From: Faecalibacterium sp. CAG:74 | Lineage (GTDB): Bacteria > Bacillota > Clostridia > Christensenellales > Aristaeellaceae | Direction: 5' to 3' | DNA length: 37,631 bases | Assembly (NCBI GenBank): GCA_000437595.1 | Contig: FR899894.1 | Location: 1-37,631 of the forward strand | In this document: in pieces, positions 34,811 to 37,631 of the stretch | Numbering within the stretch: position 1 is the stretch's first letter | Layout: the number at the start of each line of letters is the position of its first letter | Translations under genes and position numbers: made by a program | Notes under the pieces: generated by a model | Database searches by the model: none | Told to the model about the DNA's origin: nothing | Seen by the model: the letters and a program-made list of their open reading frames with translations, nothing else

Positions 34811-35338
34811 ATGGCAACCGGCGAACGTATCCGTTTCTTTCGCACTTTACGGGGGATGACACAAAAGTATTTGGGTCTTCTTCTGGGGTTTCCAGAGAGC
34901 TCGGCTGATGTGAGACTTGCTCAGTATGAATCCGAGGATCGAACGCCCAAGGCAGAGCTGACCGGGCAGATGGCGGAAGCGCTGGACGTTTCTCCCAAGG
35001 CCATCGCCGTGCCGAACATTGATACCATGGACGGCTTGATGCACACGCTTTTTGCTTTGGAAGACCGAAAGCTTCTCCGTATCACGAACACGGATGGTTT
35101 GATCTGTCTGCGTGCTGAGATTTTTGACGGCGGCATCCATGCGGCCGATTTGGAGCAGCGTTTTCGTGCCTGGCAGGAGCAATCTGCCAGGCTGGCTGCC
35201 GGTGAGATCACCAAAGAGGCATACGACCGCTGGCGGTATCATTACCCCGATTTCGACGACATGCGCATCCATGCCGCAGTCCCACCTGAAGCATCCGCTG
35301 TGCGCAAACGCGGCCGGAAGCCAAAGTCGAAAGCCTGA
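34811..35338 (+). CDS. XRE family regulator of integrative-element type
   Basis: The 175-residue protein begins MATGERIRFFRTLRGMTQKY and continues with an XRE HTH (to about residue 70, ending LDVSPKAIAVPNID). Its middle part contains GLMHTLFALEDRK, and its last part WQEQSARLAAGEITKEAYDRW. This plan is widespread among conjugative elements of Clostridia, where the gene sits divergent from the small HTH gene, as here. The tail is rich in Arg/Lys (RKRGRKPKSKA). GAGGTGA lies just before the ATG at 34811; the open frame upstream covers the promoter. It probably represses the divergent pair through the palindrome at 34649. Confidence 0.87.
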   Translation: MATGERIRFFRTLRGMTQKYLGLLLGFPESSADVRLAQYESEDRTPKAELTGQMAEALDVSPKAIAVPNIDTMDGLMHTLFALEDRKLLRITNTDGLICLRAEIFDGGIHAADLEQRFRAWQEQSARLAAGEITKEAYDRWRYHYPDFDDMRIHAAVPPEASAVRKRGRKPKSKA

Positions 35339-35354
35339 AAGAATAGACATAAAG

Positions 35355-35400
35355 AAAGCCCTCCGCTTGTGGAAGATTTTCTCCACAGCGAAGGGCTTTT
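35355..35400 (+). terminator. Terminator of the XRE gene
   Basis: AAAGCCCT, CGCT and TGTGGA pair with the matching downstream segments (TCCACA, AGCG, AGGGCTTT) around a short loop. TTTTG ends it. Confidence 0.85.
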
Positions 35401-35577
35401 GAACAGGCTATTTCACAGAGAGTGATAACCGGGAGGTGTTTTTCTCGCCTTTACCCCAAAGCCACCAGCTCAGTTTTCTGTAAAGACAGCTTCGGAGATG
35501 GTTATCATTTTGTTATCAGAGGCGGTTTGGACTGGGCAAATACGCTTGCGCTGCAAGGGTTTTCGCCTTTACAGCGG
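35401..35577. mobile_element. Probable island end next to the guaA 3' end (att region)
   Basis: No gene is visible in these 177 bases. GTTATCA occurs at 35501-35507 and 35512-35518, and inverted as TGATAAC at 35423-35429; these look like arm-type sites of a tyrosine recombinase. The segment touches the last codons of guaA, a known target of integrating islands. No integrase gene remains. Confidence 0.45.
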
Positions 35578-37119
35578 TCACTCCCACTCAATACTCGCCG
35601 GCGGCTTGGTCGTCACGTCCAGCACGACGCGGTTCACATGCGGCACTTCGTTCACAATCCTTGCGGAAATCGTGCGCACGACGTCGTACGGGATGCGCGC
35701 CCAGTCGGCGGTCATGAAGTCGTCCGTCGTGACCGCGCGGATGGCGACGGTGTAGTCGTACGTCCGCTCGTCGCCCATGACGCCCACGGAGCGGATGCCC
35801 GTCAGGACGGTGAAATACTGGTGGATGTCGGCGTCCAGACCGGCCTTGGCGATTTCCTCGCGCAGCACCGCGTCGCTCTCGCGGACAATCTCCACCTTTT
35901 CCGGGGTCAGGTCGCCGATGACACGAATCGCCAGACCGGGGCCGGGGAACGGCTGACGCCAGACAAGATCGTGCGGGAGACCAAGCGTTTCGCCCAGCGC
36001 GCGCACTTCGTCCTTGAACAGCATCCGCAGCGGCTCAATCAGCTGCGTGAAGCCGAGTTCCTTGGGCAGACCGCCGACGTTGTGGTGGCTCTTGATGACC
36101 GCCGCGCCCGTCGCCTGACCACTCTCGATAACGTCCGGGTAAATCGTTCCCTGCGCGAAGTAATCCAGCTTGCCGAGCTTTTCGGATTCCGCCTTGAACA
36201 CTTTCAGGAAGTCGCGGCCGATAATCTTGCGCTTCGTTTCGGGGTCGGAAACGCCCTTCAAATCTTCGTAGAAGATTTTGCTGGCGTCGGACGCAACCAG
36301 ACGCACGGGGAAAGTGTGCGTGAACACATTCACCACCTGCTCGGTTTCGCCCTTGCGCATGAAGCCGTGGTCAACGTAGACGCAGGTCAGTCGGTCGCCG
36401 ATGGCCTTATAAATCAGCGCCGCCGCGACGGAGGAGTCCACGCCGCCGGAAAGTCCCAGCAGCACCGTGCCCTTGTCACCCACGATTTCGCGGATGTTGG
36501 CAATCGCCGTCTGCGCGTAGGTTTCCATCGACCAGTCGCCCACGCAGCCGCAGATATTCAGGAAGTTCTCGATGACCGCGCGTCCCTCGTCGGAGTGGGT
36601 CACTTCCGGATGGAACTGCACGCCGTAGATGCGCCGGTCGTCGTTCGCCATCGCCGCAACGGGGCAGTTCGTGCTGTGCGCAATCGGGTGGAAACCAGCC
36701 GGGCACTTCTTCACCTGATAGGTATGGCTCAGCCAGCAGGAGGAAGCATCCGACATGCCGGAGAGCAGGCTCGTCTTATCGTCCATCGTCACGGTGATTC
36801 GGCCATACTCGCGCTGTGCCGCCTTTTCCACCGTGCCGCCCAGCAAATACGCCGTCAGCTGCATTCCGTAGCAGATGCCCAGCACCGGCACGCCCAGCTG
36901 ATACACGCCCTCGTCGCAGCGGGGGGCATCCTGTTCCAGCACGCTCGCCGGGCCGCCGGAGAGAATCACGCCCACGGGGTTCTGCGCGCGAATCGTCTCC
37001 AGGCTCGCGTCATAGGGCAGGACGCAGGAATACACATGGCATTCGCGCACGCGCCGCGCAATCAGCTGCGTGTACTGTCCGCCGAAATTCAGAATGACGA
37101 TTTTCTGTGTTTCCGCCAT
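35578..37119 (-). CDS. guaA: GMP synthase (glutamine-hydrolysing)
   Basis: GuaA converts XMP to GMP, the last step of guanine nucleotide synthesis, with ammonia from glutamine. The 513-residue protein has the class I glutamine amidotransferase domain (1-195) with GICYGMQ (catalytic cysteine) and VQFHPEV (histidine and glutamate). The ATP-pyrophosphatase domain follows with LSGGVDSS, and then the dimerisation domain with HHNVGGLP and the end KPPASIEWE. All catalytic residues are present and the 3' end is intact. GGAGG lies 9 bases before the ATG. No purine riboswitch is evident in the leader of about 70 nt. Confidence 0.97.
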   Translation of the reverse strand: MAETQKIVILNFGGQYTQLIARRVRECHVYSCVLPYDASLETIRAQNPVGVILSGGPASVLEQDAPRCDEGVYQLGVPVLGICYGMQLTAYLLGGTVEKAAQREYGRITVTMDDKTSLLSGMSDASSCWLSHTYQVKKCPAGFHPIAHSTNCPVAAMANDDRRIYGVQFHPEVTHSDEGRAVIENFLNICGCVGDWSMETYAQTAIANIREIVGDKGTVLLGLSGGVDSSVAAALIYKAIGDRLTCVYVDHGFMRKGETEQVVNVFTHTFPVRLVASDASKIFYEDLKGVSDPETKRKIIGRDFLKVFKAESEKLGKLDYFAQGTIYPDVIESGQATGAAVIKSHHNVGGLPKELGFTQLIEPLRMLFKDEVRALGETLGLPHDLVWRQPFPGPGLAIRVIGDLTPEKVEIVRESDAVLREEIAKAGLDADIHQYFTVLTGIRSVGVMGDERTYDYTVAIRAVTTDDFMTADWARIPYDVVRTISARIVNEVPHVNRVVLDVTTKPPASIEWE

Positions 37120-37197
37120 TGATTGATTTCCTCCACTATTTCTTTCCCTGTTTCAAACTGAAAAGCAGCACCGAATTTTGATACGATGCTACCTTAT

Positions 37198-37226
37198 ATT
37201 GTGCCACATTTCCGCCGTGAAAGCAA
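37198..37226 (-). promoter_or_regulatory. Promoter of guaA
   Basis: On the minus strand TTGCTT (37226-37221) and CACAAT (37203-37198) are 17 bases apart. Match is moderate. Confidence 0.45.
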
Positions 37227-37351
37227 GCCCCAGCACGGCTTTTTTTCCTGCCGGCTGATTAGTTTACACGTTAGCCTTACGTCGTTTCCTTTCATTGTTC
37301 CTTTCGGTGAAAATTTCGCCATATTTATCAGCTTTTTTCTTCTTTTGCCGC

Positions 37352-37380
37352 TTGACAAGGGCATTTTTCCGGGTTATAAT
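37352..37380 (+). promoter_or_regulatory. Consensus promoter of the epimerase gene
   Basis: TTGACA (37352-37357) and TATAAT (37375-37380) are 17 bases apart. A dyad CTGTTA-AGC-TAACAG follows at 37395-37409, near the transcript start, and may be an operator. Confidence 0.85.
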
Positions 37381-37426
37381 ACCCATATGCCTAACTGTTA
37401 AGCTAACAGGAAGAGAGGAATGCTTC

Positions 37427-37631
37427 ATGTTTCGTCAGGATTGTTCGCACCATCTGCTTACGACCATTCTGCCTTTCTGGGAGAACCTGACCGACTGGGA
37501 GCGCGGCGGCTGGTTCGGCTATGTGAATCATGACCTGTCCGTGGAGCGTGACGCGCACAAGGGCTGCATCCTCAACAGCCGCATTTTGTGGACGGTCTCG
37601 ATGGCGGCCGGGGGAACGGGAGATAAAATCC
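37427..37631 (+). CDS. N-acylglucosamine / cellobiose 2-epimerase family protein, cut by the window end
   Basis: Only the first 68 codons are present. They read MFRQDCSHHLLTTILPFWEN and go on to a GGWFGYVNHDLSV stretch and then KGCILNSRILWTVS. This is the N-terminal helix pair of the AGE family of (alpha/alpha)6-barrel epimerases, closest in pattern to cellobiose 2-epimerases, which convert the reducing-end glucose of beta-glucosides to mannose. AGAGAGGA lies before the ATG. The last codons (AAGGTGDKI) do not look like the family and could reflect the end of the assembled sequence. The gap from guaA (37120-37426) holds two divergent promoters and no other gene. Confidence 0.8.
   Translation, partial: MFRQDCSHHLLTTILPFWENLTDWERGGWFGYVNHDLSVERDAHKGCILNSRILWTVSMAAGGTGDKI

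Noticed and set aside
35422..37122. A 566-residue open frame on the plus strand opposite guaA
   Set aside because: It is antisense to a complete guaA gene, lacks a start signal, and has the Arg/His-rich composition of shadow frames. Its first part does cover the att-like region, which I report separately.
37120..37200. Purine riboswitch before guaA
   Set aside because: The leader is too short and I find no conserved three-way junction core.

Overview
The window looks like a chromosomal segment of a GC-rich Firmicute, most likely a gut-type member of the class Clostridia. The support is consistent: strong AGGAGG ribosome sites, many vegetative promoters of the TTGACA-N17-TATAAT type, a CtsR operator in front of clpB, a WG-repeat lipoprotein, and Pro/Thr/Glu-rich linkers in exported proteins. 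I cannot name the genus. No rRNA, tRNA, CRISPR array or intact transposase gene is visible.

Layout. Positions 1-5920 hold a beheaded XRE regulator, a DUF2961/GH172-type glycosidase, a MATE efflux pump, an unknown protein and a TtcA-like tRNA thiolation enzyme. Positions 6057-11658 are a run of minus-strand envelope genes: polysaccharide deacetylase, ComEC-like metallo-hydrolase, amidase, J-domain/TPR protein and MurA. Positions 11901-19297 hold an Eis-like acetyltransferase, an exported M28 peptidase, a small GNAT and ClpB. Positions 19784-26443 read on the minus strand: a hybrid histidine kinase, a WG-repeat lipoprotein, and a two-gene membrane thiol/electron-transfer module (ferredoxin-type membrane protein fused to a TlpA thioredoxin, plus a membrane protein ending in CTEC). 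Positions 26711-28458 hold an SDR oxidoreductase and a LysR regulator. Positions 28666-34567 hold an exported FMN/FAD reductase, an ECF sigma factor with its overlapping membrane partner, and an exported FMN-binding-like protein. Positions 34414-35577 are a scar of an integrative element next to guaA. The window closes with guaA and the start of a cellobiose 2-epimerase-like gene.

How the parts may work together. The exported flavoprotein, the ferredoxin-TlpA membrane protein, the CTEC protein and the FMN-binding-like protein all point to redox chemistry outside the membrane. The sigma/anti-sigma pair between the two flavin genes could sense envelope state. These links are inferred from position and domains.

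Two families of intergenic repeats stand out. One is a 59-bp palindromic element in three copies, two of which lie in the predicted 5' and 3' untranslated regions of the MATE mRNA. The other is a mosaic repeat in five places whose hairpin arms change together, which suggests the folded structure is kept. A third observation is a probable guaA-integrated island that has decayed to a few regulatory genes and att-like sequence.
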